Of a stretch of 64,000 nt of DNA, positions 41,724-52,568 are shown in pieces. The notes below the pieces were generated by a model, which worked only from the letters and a program-made list of their open reading frames with translations, was not told where the DNA came from and ran no database searches. Source of the DNA: Phaeosaccion multiseriatum. Taxonomy: Eukaryota; Ochrophyta, other classes. The stretch is from positions 2,108,001-2,172,000 of the forward strand of contig OZ218959.1 in NCBI GenBank assembly GCA_965112735.1, in the 5' to 3' direction. Both the position numbers and the translations under genes were made by a program. Every line of letters starts with the position of its first letter. The first letter of the stretch is position 1.

Positions 41724-43687
41724 CCCTGGTCAGCCTCACCCAGCGCATCACCCACAGCACCAGCAGCAGCATCAGCACCAGCCTCCGCCGCAGACGTACG
41801 CCATCCCTGGCGGGTCAATGATGAGTGCGAGTGACGTCAAGTACGTACGCAATAGCCAGATGCGCTCTTTGCAGACGTCCGATCCTTACAATGACGACTT
41901 TTACTTCCACAACCACTTACGCAAGACGTGGGAGGCGGAGAGGCAAGAGGCGGCCAAGGCTGTCGCTGCGGCAGGAGCTCCGGTGAGTGAGTGAGAGAGG
42001 GAGTGCGTGTGTGTGTGTGTGTGAAAGTGTGTGAGTGAGTGAGTGAGTGAGTGAGTGAGTGAGTGAGTGGAGGGTACGGTTATGGTGCTCCCGTGAGTGA
42101 GTGAGTCAGTGAGTGAGTGAGTGAGGGAGGGAGGGAGGGAGTGCGTCAGTGAGTGAGTGAGTGGAGGGTAGGGGAGGGTAGGGTAGGGTAGGCTTGTGGT
42201 GCTCTGGTGAGTGAGTGAGTGAGTGGAGGGTAGGGTACCTGAGGAACCCTGTTTCCATTCAACAAACGCCTTCTCACTTTCCTCCCCTTTACCCTCTTCC
42301 TCCCTCCCTCCCTCCCTCCCTCTCTCCCTCCACACGCCCCTTGCTCCCTCCCTCCCTCCCCCTCTCTCCACGGCTGCACCCCCCTCCCTCCCCAAGATCC
42401 CACCCGTGCTCACCGGCCAACACGAGGGTCCCATTGTGCTCCCGGTATGGCAAGAAACCAAGCACCTCGCCAAGAAGGAGGACGAGAAGCGCAAGCTCGA
42501 AACCGACAAGCGCATCAAGGACTGGGAGAGTGAGAATCGAGTATTGGGGCACAATGCCAAGGCCAATGTGCATCGGCCGAGAGCTCTTCTGTCGCTGGGG
42601 GGAGGCGGCCCCGAGAGGGAAGCAGCACGGGAGGTGAGGGAGAGATGAGATGGCAAGGGGCGGGGGGGAGGTTGGGTGGAGGCGAACCGGCAAGGGGGAG
42701 AGGGGTGGTGGAAACGTATGGGCAGGGGCCCCAGGGGGGAGGGGGGGGGGAGGTGGCAGCATAAGCCAGTAGTGTTGTGTGAGATAAAGGGGGGCGGAAG
42801 TGGAGAATGGGGCTTAACTCACCCACCCCGTCTTGCCCTTCTCTCTCTCTCTCTCTCTCTCTTGGCAGGACGCGGGACAAGCGGCCAGGAGTGGCAAGCC
42901 CTTTGAAAGCTCGCTGTGGAAAGCGCGGATTGCGGTCAAGGCCGCCAACGACGCCCTTTTACAAGTGTCTGAAATCAAGCACCTGCTAGACCTCCCCGGT
43001 CTGCCCCCCACCCAAAGGCAGCAGCTCGTGGAACAGCTCCGAGACAACATTGCGGCTCTGGGCAGTGCTTGCGGTCTGCCTGACGTGGCCTCTGCTGTAA
43101 TGGTCACTTCCTCTTCCGGGGACAAGAAGGTGGATGTGGCAGAGCTGGAGTCTCGACTGCAGTTGCCTCTCCTGGCCAGTCTGTTGGAGATGACCAAGGG
43201 GCAGAAGCTCATTGCGAGGTGTCTCACTATGCTGCCTCCGGACCAGCGGTGGGCGCTCATGCCCAGCGTGCTCGCCCTCGTGCTGGCTCGACCCCCCCCG
43301 GCAAACCTTAAGAGCGCACCGAGTCTGCAGCACAAGGCCGACGCGATTGCCGCCGAGGAAAAGCTGATGAAGAAGCTGCTTGTGCTGCTCTCTTCTGCTC
43401 GCTCTCCGCCACCCCTCTTCATCCTGCAGCGGACGCTCGAGTTGGTGATGAGTGCCCATCGGGGACGGGGCAGTAGTATGAGTGGAGCCTTGGCCAACCG
43501 AGCAAGGGCACAGGTGCTGCAAACCGTGTTGCGGGTTGGGGGTGAGCTCAATGAGAAGGCAGACGAGGAAGCGGCAGGGGGGAGCAAGGAGAAGGGAGGG
43601 GGGGAAGGAGAGGGCTCGTCGGAGTGGATCAAGCTCGAGGAGGAATTCATGAGGCTCGTGTCTCAAAGTAGCAAAGCCCAGGCTTAG
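39144..43687 (+). CDS. PAT1: Pat1-family mRNA decapping activator (PAT1/PATL1 homolog)
   Basis: Exons: 39144-39150, 39565-39712, 39868-40264, 40664-41182, 41458-41982, 42397-42633, 42869-43687; 2652 bases, 883 residues. The first coding exon is only 7 bases (ATGGCTG); splicing gives an N-terminus MAEFDFDDRAMDAWKNL. A proline/glutamine-rich middle (poly-Q at 40853-41030, GMP.GM and PPGM runs) precedes 'DPYNDDFYFHNH' at about residue 500, similar to the PY.DDYY motif of Pat1. The C-terminal exon (residues 612-883) has 'LLEMTKGQKLIARCLTML' and 'DQRWALMPSVLALVLARPP', matching the Pat1 helical repeat core (KG.KL.AR.L..L...Q). Pat1 links deadenylated mRNA, Lsm1-7 and Dcp2 in P-bodies. Intron 3 (399 bases) has no in-frame stop, so an unspliced reading is open. 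Confidence 0.78.
40853..41035. repeat. (CAA/CAG)n poly-glutamine coding repeat in Pat1 exon 4
   Basis: Mixed CAA and CAG codons encoding more than 50 glutamines with scattered His. A second shorter CAG run lies at 41687-41722 in exon 5. Prion-like Q-rich tracts are common in P-body proteins. Confidence 0.95.
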
Positions 43688-44042
43688 AAGGAATTTGGCG
43701 GAATTGGCGTTGGCTTGGTTTTGGGTGTGTCGAGGTAGTGGAGCTCAGACTGAGTTAATAGCTAGGAGGAGCTTTGGGGGGGTCCGAGGAGGGGCACCAG
43801 CACCGTAGTGAGGAAGGGTTGAATTCTTTCCTCGCATCTCCCCAATAGTGAGCATACCCCGATACCACATCTGCATATCTCCTCTACGATGACAGGGACA
43901 TGCTCTCTCTTTTGTTTGTACCTACTGAGAGATGCGTTCTCAAGGAAGTGACGGCCGTAACCGTACTCGTACATCGATATTGACCTCCATATTGTACGCC
44001 GATATAGTGCTCAGTCACAAATGTCGATATCCATCAAAGGAG
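43688..44042. other. Pat1 3' region, no gene seen
   Basis: 355 bases after the Pat1 stop with no supported coding sequence and no canonical AATAAA. It ends at the left end of the palindrome. Confidence 0.4.
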
Positions 44043-45345
44043 GGGGGGGGGAAACAGGAGGTGAAGGGCACGACGCGATGCGGCGAGTGCGAGCGGTGGT
44101 TCTCCATGACCAAAATTGCACAGCATGAGTGTCGCAATACGTGGGCGATGAAGGACATCGCCTGGCAGTACCTTGGGGATCAGCTGGACAAGGGTGCCTA
44201 GCTATGAAATGGTATAGCACACCCCCGCGATTTGACTGTACTCGGCAGCGCAGACGCATATGGGTACGAGGAGGAGGAGGAGCTGGCGGAAGGCTGGCTG
44301 GGCAAAGCGCAGACCACGGGGAGGGACTACCGGAAACTACTACGTCAAAGACTTTGACGAAGAGTTGGAACACTTCTATGGGATCGGAGCTTAATGGAGA
44401 AGCAAAGCCACCTAGCTACTTCGCTGCGAGCAGTAAAGCTGGCGGAAGCTATGTGGAAGACTTCGTTCTTGGCTTCCCTCATCCGGCTCACCCCCTCGTC
44501 TTGCTTCCTTCATACACATCTACAAATGGGCGGGTGAGGGTGTGGGTCTTATCCAAGTTGATAAAGACGGCGTGGCGGCGTGACAGTGATACCGAAGTAG
44601 TCCAAGATGCGGGAGCTCTTGCACCACAAGACGCTCGTCCTGCACACGATAGCCATACGGCTGATCGTGGCAAACTTCACCCACTTTGTGTTGCACCCTG
44701 TCTGGCCCCGAGACAGGGGGCAACACAAAGTGTGTGAAGTTTGCCACGATCAGCCGCATGGCTATCGTGTGCAGGACGAGCGTCTTGTGGTGCAAGAGCT
44801 CCCGCATCTTGGACTACTTCGGTATCACTGTCACGCCCCACACCGTCTTTATCAGCTTGGATAAGACCCACACCCTCACCCGCCCATTTGTAGATGTGTA
44901 TGAAGGAAGCAAGACGAGGGGGTGAGCCGGATGAGGGAAGCCAAGAACGAAGTCTTCCACATAGCTTCCGCCAGCTTTACTGCTCGCAACAAATTTGGTT
45001 GCTTCTCCATTAAGCTCCGATCTCATAGAAGTGTTCCAACTCAAAGTCTTTGACGTAGTCGTTTCCGGTAGTCCCTCCCCGTGGTCTGCGCTTTGCCCAG
45101 CCTTCCGCCAGCTCCTCCTCCTCCTCGTACCCACATGCGTCTGCGCTGCCGAGGACAGTCAAATCGCGGTGGTGTTCTACCATGTCAAAGGCACCCTTGT
45201 CCAGCTGATCCCCAAGGTACTGCCAGCCAGGCGATGTCCTTCATCGCCCACGTATTGCGACACTCATGCTGTGCAATTTTGGTCATGGGAGAACCACCGC
45301 TCGCACTCGCCGCATTGCGTCGTGCCCTTTACCTCCTGTTTCCCC
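44043..45345. repeat. Near-perfect 1.3-kb palindrome (inverted repeat with 7-bp loop)
   Basis: The left arm (44043-44703) and right arm (44711-45345) are reverse complements with only scattered substitutions and small indels. The turn is CCCTGTCT-GGCCCCG-AGACAGGG at 44696-44718. Both arms carry the same degenerate coding sequence with a Cys-rich motif 'CGECERWFSMTKIAQHEC' (left arm, plus strand near 44080; right arm, minus strand near 45300, frameshifted by one base). Such a structure could form a cruciform in DNA or a long double-stranded RNA if transcribed. The right arm runs on into an acidic-tract coding sequence on the minus strand, so it is probably the original and the left arm a partial inverted copy. 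Confidence 0.9.
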
Positions 45346-46785
45346 CCCCTCCTCCTCCTCCTCCTCCTCCTCCTCCTCCTCCTCCTCCTCCTCCTCCTCC
45401 TCCTCCTCCTCCTCTTCACTCGAGCTGTCCTCCTCGCTGTCCTCCTCTTCACTGTCCAACAAAGAGGCATCGCATACGAGAACTCCTCTGTAACTTCTCA
45501 TCCAGGCATTCTGATGTCATGTAGTTCTGTGCAGCAACCGCTCTCTACCGAGTACCCGCCGTAAGATGCCATAAACCAACCCCAGAAATGAAGAGCGGCT
45601 CAGCTGCGCCCAGGCCTTTTCCACGCACATTACGTAGAAACGTGGTATATCGTAGTCGGAGAGGCCTTTCGCGCATAACAAGCAAGGCAACCTGCGCCAC
45701 AAGCCACTTTCCCTTAAAGCGTCTGCGCATGGTCCCCCACGGCACCACCTGAGTCGCTGCGGGGTGCGGCAAAGAAGAAAGGAACATAAGAGCGAGACGC
45801 ACTTCAGTTCAGCTCCCACCTTCATTCGTCTGTCAATAGTAGGAGAACATTTCTAGGAGCACCGATGGCCATGACAAGCGCGCTTAGAAGCGCAAACACA
45901 GAAGCACCAGTCAGTCAAAGGACAAGGCAACTTTCTCACCCGTTTGGAAGATGAAGAAGTCAACGGCCTGACGCACCAGCCACGCCCTCATCAAACTTCT
46001 GCCTGCGGTCTACCTTCCTTCTCCAGCTCAGAGCCCTGCTCCAAGCAAGACCCGCTTGTAGTCGCGCTTCGCCCTCTTGGCCACCGCTGGCGAAAAATCG
46101 AACATATCCTGCGAGCCTTTGCTCCCGTACGCATTTCGCTGCCCCCGCTTCGAGGCCGCGGCGAAGGGCGCTGCCGTATGGTGCCTTGACGATAGCGTGA
46201 GCCATTCACTCCTCAAGCCTTCTCGGTCGCAGCCTTTCGTTTCAAATAGCTTTGATGAGCGGATTCGGCCTCTTCCTTGCTGACCTTGTCGCCACCGTAG
46301 ATGAGACCAGCACAAAGAGTGATGCACCTCTTCATGACCCGGTCACAATCCTCACATACTCTGTCAGGATTCTTCACTTCTTGCACACCCTCTTCGGGGA
46401 AGAAGACGGCCCTTCGCGTAGCCTCCGAGGGGAAGGATGTTGGCTTGTCAAGCCCCATGTGGTGGAAAAGGGTGTCGATTGTAGCCCTCGAGTCACTCAA
46501 AGGCGCCTCTAGCATCTCCTTCTTCCAATCCGCCCGATCCGTCTCACGGTCCGCCGCATCATCAGTAGCAGATGCCGCAGCCACAGCATGGAAGAGCTCC
46601 CTAGCGCTATCGCTCGATGCTCTTCGAAGGTGTTGTCGCTCGACAGGCGTTCCGTCCGTCCTGGCGGGTCCTCGCCCACGAGATGCCCTTTTGTTTGGGC
46701 ACTCTTGAGTGTGGTGTGAATTGCAGCACCCACAGGTGGTGCAAGTTCGCGCCCTTTTACAGCCCACTGTGGGACAGGGCGGCAT
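44990..46785 (-). pseudogene. Decayed, possibly transposon-derived gene (minus strand)
   Basis: Reading the minus strand 5' to 3': an open frame 46785-46213 (190 codons) with a zinc-knuckle-like 'CTTCGCCNSHHTQECPNK' and a later 'CEDCDRVMKRC'; then 'SQDMFDFSPAVAKRAKRDYK' near 46140-46080; then 'VPWGTMRRRFKGKW' near 45740-45700, resembling the helix-turn-helix of CENP-B/pogo-type transposases; then an acidic run 'LLDSEEEDSEEDSSSEEE' near 45450; then 'CGECERWF' in the palindrome's right arm. A DNA-binding N-terminus, acidic stretch and C-terminal C..C..WF motif would suit a DDE transposase, but the catalytic core is not visible and the frames are broken. It could also be a real multi-exon gene I cannot assemble. 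Confidence 0.35.
45346..45415. repeat. (TCC)n array abutting the palindrome
   Basis: About 22 TCC units; on the minus strand they encode the poly-Glu run of the decayed coding sequence. The array ends exactly where arm homology ends. Confidence 0.9.
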
Positions 46786-48330
46786 GCTGCGCTGCTGGCT
46801 GCTGGCTGCTGCCTGAGGCCTGCTGCTGCTATTGCTCCTGCCGGTGCTGCCTGTGGCTTGCTGCCGCTGCTGCTGGTGGTGGTGGTGGTGGTGGCGGTGG
46901 CGGTGGTGGTGCTGCTGCTGCTGCTGCCTGACTCCAGCTGCTACTTCTGCTGCTGTTGCTGCTGCTGCTCCCGCTGCTGTTGCTGTTGCTGCTGCCTGTT
47001 GCCTGCTGACAGGGGGCGTCGGTGTGCCTTTTGTGGGTCCTCGGGAATACCCTCAAATGGCCCCACACACCCTATCCCTCGTTCCGAGGGCTTCCCGGCG
47101 GCTTCTTGTGGTTTCCGAACCTGGTATCGGTAGCTATCCTGCTGCTGCTGCTGCTGCTGCTGCTGCGGCTGCTGCTTTCTCCTGAGAAGAGTGAGAAGGG
47201 GGCGGAAAGAGGGGGTGTAGTCAGTATTTGCCGGGGCAAAGACGGCATTTCCCCCCGCCCCCAGCACTTCCCACGCTCGCCCCCCCTTCCCCAGTCCCCA
47301 TTGCTTTGTAAATGCCGCGCCGCGCTCTTCTGCGGTGCAGTTTGTCATACCTTGTGCCCTTGGAGGGAGACGGAGAGGAGAAAAGCGGGGTGGGGAGGGC
47401 GAGTGGAAGGGCCAAAAAGATTCGCTTCCCACCGCTGCCGACGGCTCCTTATGGTTCCTTCACGTGATCTTGATAGTGATCTTGCAGATCTGTGGCGCGC
47501 AGCCACGGGAATGCTGCCGTTCTCTTGTGAGAGGTGGGGGGAGCCGGTTGAAGGATGGAGAGGAACTTTGGCTTCAACAAAGGTGGAAAAGTAGCCCCAC
47601 ACCGCCGCTTCCCGCGCCTTCCTGCGTGTCCGAGGCCTCCTACTGCTGTTACTGCTGTGCTGCTCTGCGGCGTGTAGCTGCTGCGGTGCCGGATGGTTTT
47701 TTATTTTTATTTGTTGTTTTTTTGGAAGAGGGCGGATATGGAGTGACCATCCATTGCCATCGGGGTGAACAGGAAGAGAGGGTGGCCCGGCGCGCTATCC
47801 ATTATTATCGGCCGGCGGCCGATAGCGCGCTATCGAGAATGCGGGCGATAGTGGATCAGGGGTTGAAAAGTAGGCTCGTGAAAGAGACGATTCATTCTTC
47901 TTATGCGTCCTTTGCAGGTTGAGCTTGGCTGTCGCAGCGACAGCAATGATCCTCCGTCTCTTTCTGATTCTCTCCTTTTCTCTATATCCCTTTTCCCTCC
48001 TCTTTCTAGAAAGCACTCTGCCGGAGGTGCCGTACAAAGTGAGAAAACTTCACGTACTCACTCATTCACTCACTAACGTACTCACTCACTCACTCACTCA
48101 CTCACTCATCCACCCATCCATTCACTCGATTCACTCACTTACACTCAATTCACTTAAGATTCATTTCAAAAGACTACAAGGCCATATACCAGCACAAAGG
48201 ACGCACAAAACATCACACAGCAACTCACAGACAACACTCCAATCGACACCGACCCCGATCTGACCTTGAGCCTCTGACTACACCCCTCTCCCCTCCTCCT
48301 CCAGTCACTCACAGTCACTCACAGTCACGC

Positions 48331-48361
<31 letters not shown>

Positions 48362-48577
48362 GTGCATCCAAAACATTCCATTTGATAACAAATATTGTAC
48401 CCGACGATCGACGTCGATACAACCCCCCCCCACACACACACACACACACCACACACAAACGCCCACACCAGACAGCCCGGTCCGTCCGCAGATTTGCATT
48501 CCGCAGTTCCCTGAATCCTTGCGGCCCTTCAACGCAGGCAGCCTCGAAAAGAACGAACACCATCGCACGCCCACTCC
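46786..48577. other. Gene-poor region with CTG/CAG-rich tracts
   Basis: 46800-47000 and 47140-47175 are CTG-rich (poly-Q, poly-C, poly-L or poly-A depending on frame). A minus-strand frame 47432-46941 of 163 codons contains poly-Q and might be an N-terminal exon of the decayed gene next to it, but I cannot prove it. Around 47791-47834 there is a short inverted repeat (GCGCGCTATC...GATAGCGCGC). 48060-48130 is (CACT)n-like and 48330-48360 is (GACA)n. No domain is recognisable. Confidence 0.4.
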
Positions 48578-51060
48578 CTACCACACGACAGGCGTGTGCC
48601 ACATCCCCCCAGCACCTTCGCCCGCAGCCGCCGAAAAGGATGACACAGATGACGATGATGCCGCCGAGGAGATGGATGAGGACAACGACGAGGAGGATGA
48701 GGTGGAAGAGAGGATGATGTCCTTCTTGGCGGCCGCTCGCTGCTCCTCCGACAGGCAGCCCTTGTTGTATAGGTTGGCAACGCTCCTCAGGCGCTGTGCG
48801 GCGGGTGACAGGAAGACGCCGCCCTCCACGATGGTCCCTTCTCTCGCTCCTCCTCCTTCTCCTCCTCCTCCTCCTCCTTCTCCTTCTCCTCCTCCTGTGA
48901 AGAGTGCTCGGTGGTGACGTCGGTGTAGGCTGTGGTTGGTGTCGCTCCAACCGCCGCCGCCGCTACTCGAGCTCGTCTCGCTCCGCTGTCCGGTGGAGGC
49001 AGCCTCACCATCAACATGAACCTCAGCGTCAGTGTTGTCGCGGAAGAAGGCGCAGGCCATACCCTTGTCATCGCTGCTCCCTCCACTGCCATCTTCGACG
49101 CTGGTGGCGCCGCTCAGCCCGCTCATACTTCGAGTCCCTTCTTCGTTCTCCTCCAAGTCACCGCTGCCGCAGTCTAACTCAAAAAAGAGGTTGCTACGCT
49201 CTACAGGGTACCCGTATGGCTCTGTCTCTTCCGACCCCTGCGCTTCTCCCTCCCCCAGGCCGGACGGAGGCCCGATACCAAGCAAGAGACTGTCGATGCT
49301 CCACTGCCCTCCCTCCCCCTCTCCACCTTCCCCTCCTCCTCCTCCTCCTCCTCCCCCTCCGGCATTCTTCTTCTTCTTTATGGTCCTGCTCCAGCTCCGC
49401 CGCAAAGCTTCCGTGGTGTCGACTTCCCTGTCCCCGCCCCCGCCCATGGCCAGAAGCGCGGCGATTCCTCCTCCTCCTCCCCCTCCTCCTCCCTGCTCCT
49501 TGAGGAAGCTGGCCATGGTGCTGCTGCCGGTGCGGCTGTGACACCCCGGGGTTTTTCCCTGAGATTAAAAAGTAGCAGAGCATAGGATCGTAGCAAGGCG
49601 GTGGGTGGGGGAGAGGAGGCGCGGGGAGGGAGAAGAGAGAAGGCCTCGTTAGTAAGGGGTAGGGTGTTCTTCCTCCCCGGGCTAAAGAGGCACGAGAGCA
49701 GACGCCATCCAAGTACCCACACACATCGCCGCTCCCAACCCCCCTCTGACTCTCTTCACTCTCATCTCTCTCCCCTTACCACACAGCCCTCTCCAACCAC
49801 AACCAATGACAACTCAGGACTACAATGACGAACCTTGGGCGTGAGCAACACGTACTCGGCCACCTTGTAGCTAATGTCCTCCTCAATGTCGCTCGCCAAC
49901 GACTGGATGCTCGCGCAGCGCTTCAGGTCGGCGGGTGTGTACGTACTCAACGTCCGGGACAGCAATTGGCGCCTCTTCTTCTCCTCCGGAGTGTGTCCTG
50001 CCCGGAAGGCGAGAGCCACAGCAGGGTCCGCCCCGAAGCCATTGCGACTGAGCTGCGAAGGGGTGCCACTGCCCGCTCCCTGCTGCTCCTGCTGCCTCCC
50101 CCGTCGATGCTGCTGCTGAGGCTGCTGCTGCTCGCTAAACGAAGGCGGCGCCAGGGGGGACGATGCGAAGCTCTGGGGCACGAATTCGGCCACGTCCGGC
50201 ATGATTTGCCCGTTGCTCGTCGAGCCTCGGACTGGGTACGCCGATGGCTCGAGCTGCTCTTGTTGCGGCTCATGACAGCACCCCTCCGACCCCACATCAC
50301 CACCACCACAACCACCAGCTGCACTGCCACTGCTATTGCCATTGCCATTGTTGTTGTTGTTACTGTTGTTGCCACTCCTCTTGAGAGACACCAAGGGCGG
50401 CCGCACCGGAGACGTACTCACTCCTCCGTGCCGACCCATACGGTCCCCACCCCTGGGCCGCGGGGAGGCGCTGCGCACACGCACACTTCGCTGCGGCATG
50501 CGAAGGCCTGCAGGGGAAGGACTCCGGCTGTTGGCCCTGCTGCTCGCCCTCGAGTCCCCGCTTCCCCCTTGCCCGAAGTGCTTCACCCCCTCCTTGGCCA
50601 GCCTCAGCTTCGTCAGCTCCTTGAGCTCACCCACCGTCAGGCCGTGCGGCATCGGACGAGGAGCGGCAGTCGAGACTCTTGTTTCTCCTCCTGCTGCTGC
50701 TGCTGGTGGTGGTTGTGATGGTGCTGCTTCGCTGGATCCTGCACGATTGGCCTCTGCTGCCGCTGCTACTACTCCTGCACCCTCTCCTCCGGTCGTGATG
50801 GGGGACATATTCCCAGCGTGTCCTGACGCAGCCATTTGCGGCTTCTGCTGCTGCGGATGGACGTGCAACCCAGGCGGAGGGCTCAGCCGTGGGGAGTGCT
50901 GCTGTGAAGGTGGCGGCGGGGAGTGATGCCGGCCCCTGCCTCCACTCTGCCACCCCTGCCCCGTCGACATGCGAAGACGCGTCATGTTCTTGAGCTCCGC
51001 CACGGAGATGCCTCCCCCCGCTCCTCCTCCGCCCCCCCCCGGCGCTGCGGTCGTCGACAT
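48578..51060 (-). CDS. Low-complexity protein with repeated ELK motif and SHOCT-like helix, two exons
   Basis: Exons (minus): 51060-49834 and 49558-48578; 2208 bases, 735 residues. The motif 'ISVAELKNMTRLRM' at residues 18-31 recurs as 'LTVGELKELTKLRL' at 141-154, and a looser 'YTPADLKRCASIQSL' lies near the end of exon 1. Exon 1 is otherwise rich in Ser, Pro, Gln and Asn with 'SRANSRSPSPAG' and basic RS-type stretches. Exon 2 has poly-Gly runs, an acidic middle and 'LRSVANLYNKGCLSEEQRAA' followed by AKKDII, which resembles the SHOCT helical motif (L..L...G.IT..EF...K..I). The first true ATG is at 51060; the frame is open further upstream only through a TTG. I do not recognise the family; a scaffold or signalling protein is a guess. 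Confidence 0.65.
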
Positions 51061-51417
51061 CGAGGTTCTCGATGGAATTAGGCAATCCGGCCGAATGTTT
51101 GCTAAATCCACCAACCGTCCCTAGGTCAATGTGTGTAGGGGGAGTGTTAGAGGGACGAAAGGGTTACAGTAGCATGAAGACGTATTCCTCCATTCTCTCT
51201 ATGGTGTCTGCTTTCTCTGCTCGCTGCTTGTGTGAAGAGGCGGATTTAATTACGTGTATTGGACAATATCCCTCGCAGGAATTACGCGCGCACAAGATAA
51301 GTCAATGGTGAAAGTTTCCGTTTCAGTTTCTTTTCCTCTCTTCTCTTTCCTTCTCTCTGTCTCTCTCTCGTTGGCTTGACTCTTCCGTGTGAGGGTGTTA
51401 GGAATCGTTTGCCTAAC
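51061..51417. promoter_or_regulatory. Divergent upstream region (357 bases)
   Basis: Separates the start codons of the minus-strand ELK-motif gene and the plus-strand plastid protein gene. A CT-rich stretch (51320-51370) lies just before the plus-strand start. No TATA box is evident. Confidence 0.4.
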
Positions 51418-51768
51418 ATGAAGTCTTGCGCAGTGGCAGCAGCGGTAGGAGTGGTGGTGTGTGGATCGGGTATCGCCTCTGCCTTTGTGGTTCCCCTTTC
51501 CAAAGCATCCTCAACAGCACGCCCAACTACTAGAAGGGATGCGATCAAGAGACAGATGGAGCTTCAAGACCCGTCCTTACACTTTGGGAAGGGGGGTGGT
51601 CCGGCCGACAGCTTCTTCTCCCTGGGGGACGAGGATGACGATGAGGACATGCTCGCCAGGATAGAGCGCCAGCAGAAGGAAGCGGCGCTGAAGAAAGCGA
51701 AGGCGCGGAAGGAGGAGGAAGAAGAGGCGGAGGACCAGAGCAGCAGCAATAAGGAGGGCAAGAAGTGA
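51418..51768 (+). CDS. Small plastid-targeted protein of unknown function
   Basis: Single exon, 116 residues. MKSCAVAAAVGVVVCGSG is a signal peptide, followed by IASAFVVPLSKAS and a Ser/Thr/Arg-rich transit segment (TARPTTRRDAIKRQ). The ASAF|VVP junction is the textbook plastid-import motif of diatoms and other heterokonts (Phe at +1). The mature part is short and acidic: 'LHFGKGGGPADSFFSLGDED' and a coiled-coil-like C-terminus rich in Lys, Glu and Ala ('RIERQQKEAALKKAKARKEE'). No catalytic domain is present. The ATG at 51418 was chosen because it gives the complete bipartite leader. It is the best single clue to the kind of organism. Confidence 0.85.
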   Translation: MKSCAVAAAVGVVVCGSGIASAFVVPLSKASSTARPTTRRDAIKRQMELQDPSLHFGKGGGPADSFFSLGDEDDDEDMLARIERQQKEAALKKAKARKEEEEEAEDQSSSNKEGKK

Positions 51769-52568
51769 AGTGGATCGCGAGGAGGCAACTTGGGCAGCCG
51801 GCATATTTCGTGCGTTGGGCCTCTTTGAAGCCGTGGAGAGGCTCCTGTGGAGATAAATGGGCGAGGGACGGTCACTGCTGCTGGGCGCCTATATGACGAG
51901 CAGCCGAATGATGGGCCATGTACGTATATATGTACCAGTGGGGAGGTCGGAGGACGGGCCTCTCAGTGGAAGGGGAAAAGAAGGGAGAGCGTACATGCGC
52001 TTGGCCTACAGAATACATAGATGGACAGGTCTATAGAGACTATGTTCATACCGGAGGGTCGCCGCCCTTTGTGCTGTACTTCTGCCCATCTCTGGTGAAA
52101 AGCGCCGAAATAGAGCACTCAACTCGCTGCAGCGTAGCGCACAGCCAGCTGCTTCTGAACCTGGGCACCAAATACAGCACGTCTCAATGGATTTGGATCT
52201 GCTTTCTGTGTACCTCTCTATTCGATGGTTCTGAAGGGTTTACGGGATCTTACCCAGTGTGGCTGGGCGCGGTAGCGTTCCAAATAGCTGTATTCGCTTC
52301 TGCATGCCTCCACACGCGCATACCCTCCGCAAACAGACGCTCCTCGGGTCCTCTGGTTCCATCTCTTCCCACCTTCCTTGAGGTGCCATCTGGCCCGCAC
52401 TGCCCCGCGGGGAGACATTGTCTGGAGAGGACATTAAGGGGGCGTCCCTCCCCACGGTGGCCGCCTACCCGTGTTGATCCTAAGACTGACAGCCCCGCAA
52501 AGTGCTTGTCGCGCGGGTACAACGCAAGGTAGAGCTCCGTTTCCTTTCGGAACACACCCTGAGTCTCC
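51769..52568. other. Convergent 3' regions, no gene supported
   Basis: 800 bases between the stop of the plastid protein (plus) and the stop of the acetyltransferase (minus). A 204-codon plus-strand frame (51918-52532) exists but shows no domain and no consistent composition, and lies where two 3' UTRs are expected. Confidence 0.4.

Noticed and set aside
47335-47922. 195-codon plus-strand frame
   Set aside because: Mixed composition with a poly-Cys/Tyr patch and no recognisable motif; no splice-supported continuation.
51061-51114. Upstream extension of the ELK-motif protein
   Set aside because: The apparent initiator is TTG, not used as a normal start in nuclear genes; the first ATG is at 51060.
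51918-52532. 204-codon plus-strand frame between two convergent genes
   Set aside because: Begins with ATG but shows no domain, and overlaps expected 3' UTRs.
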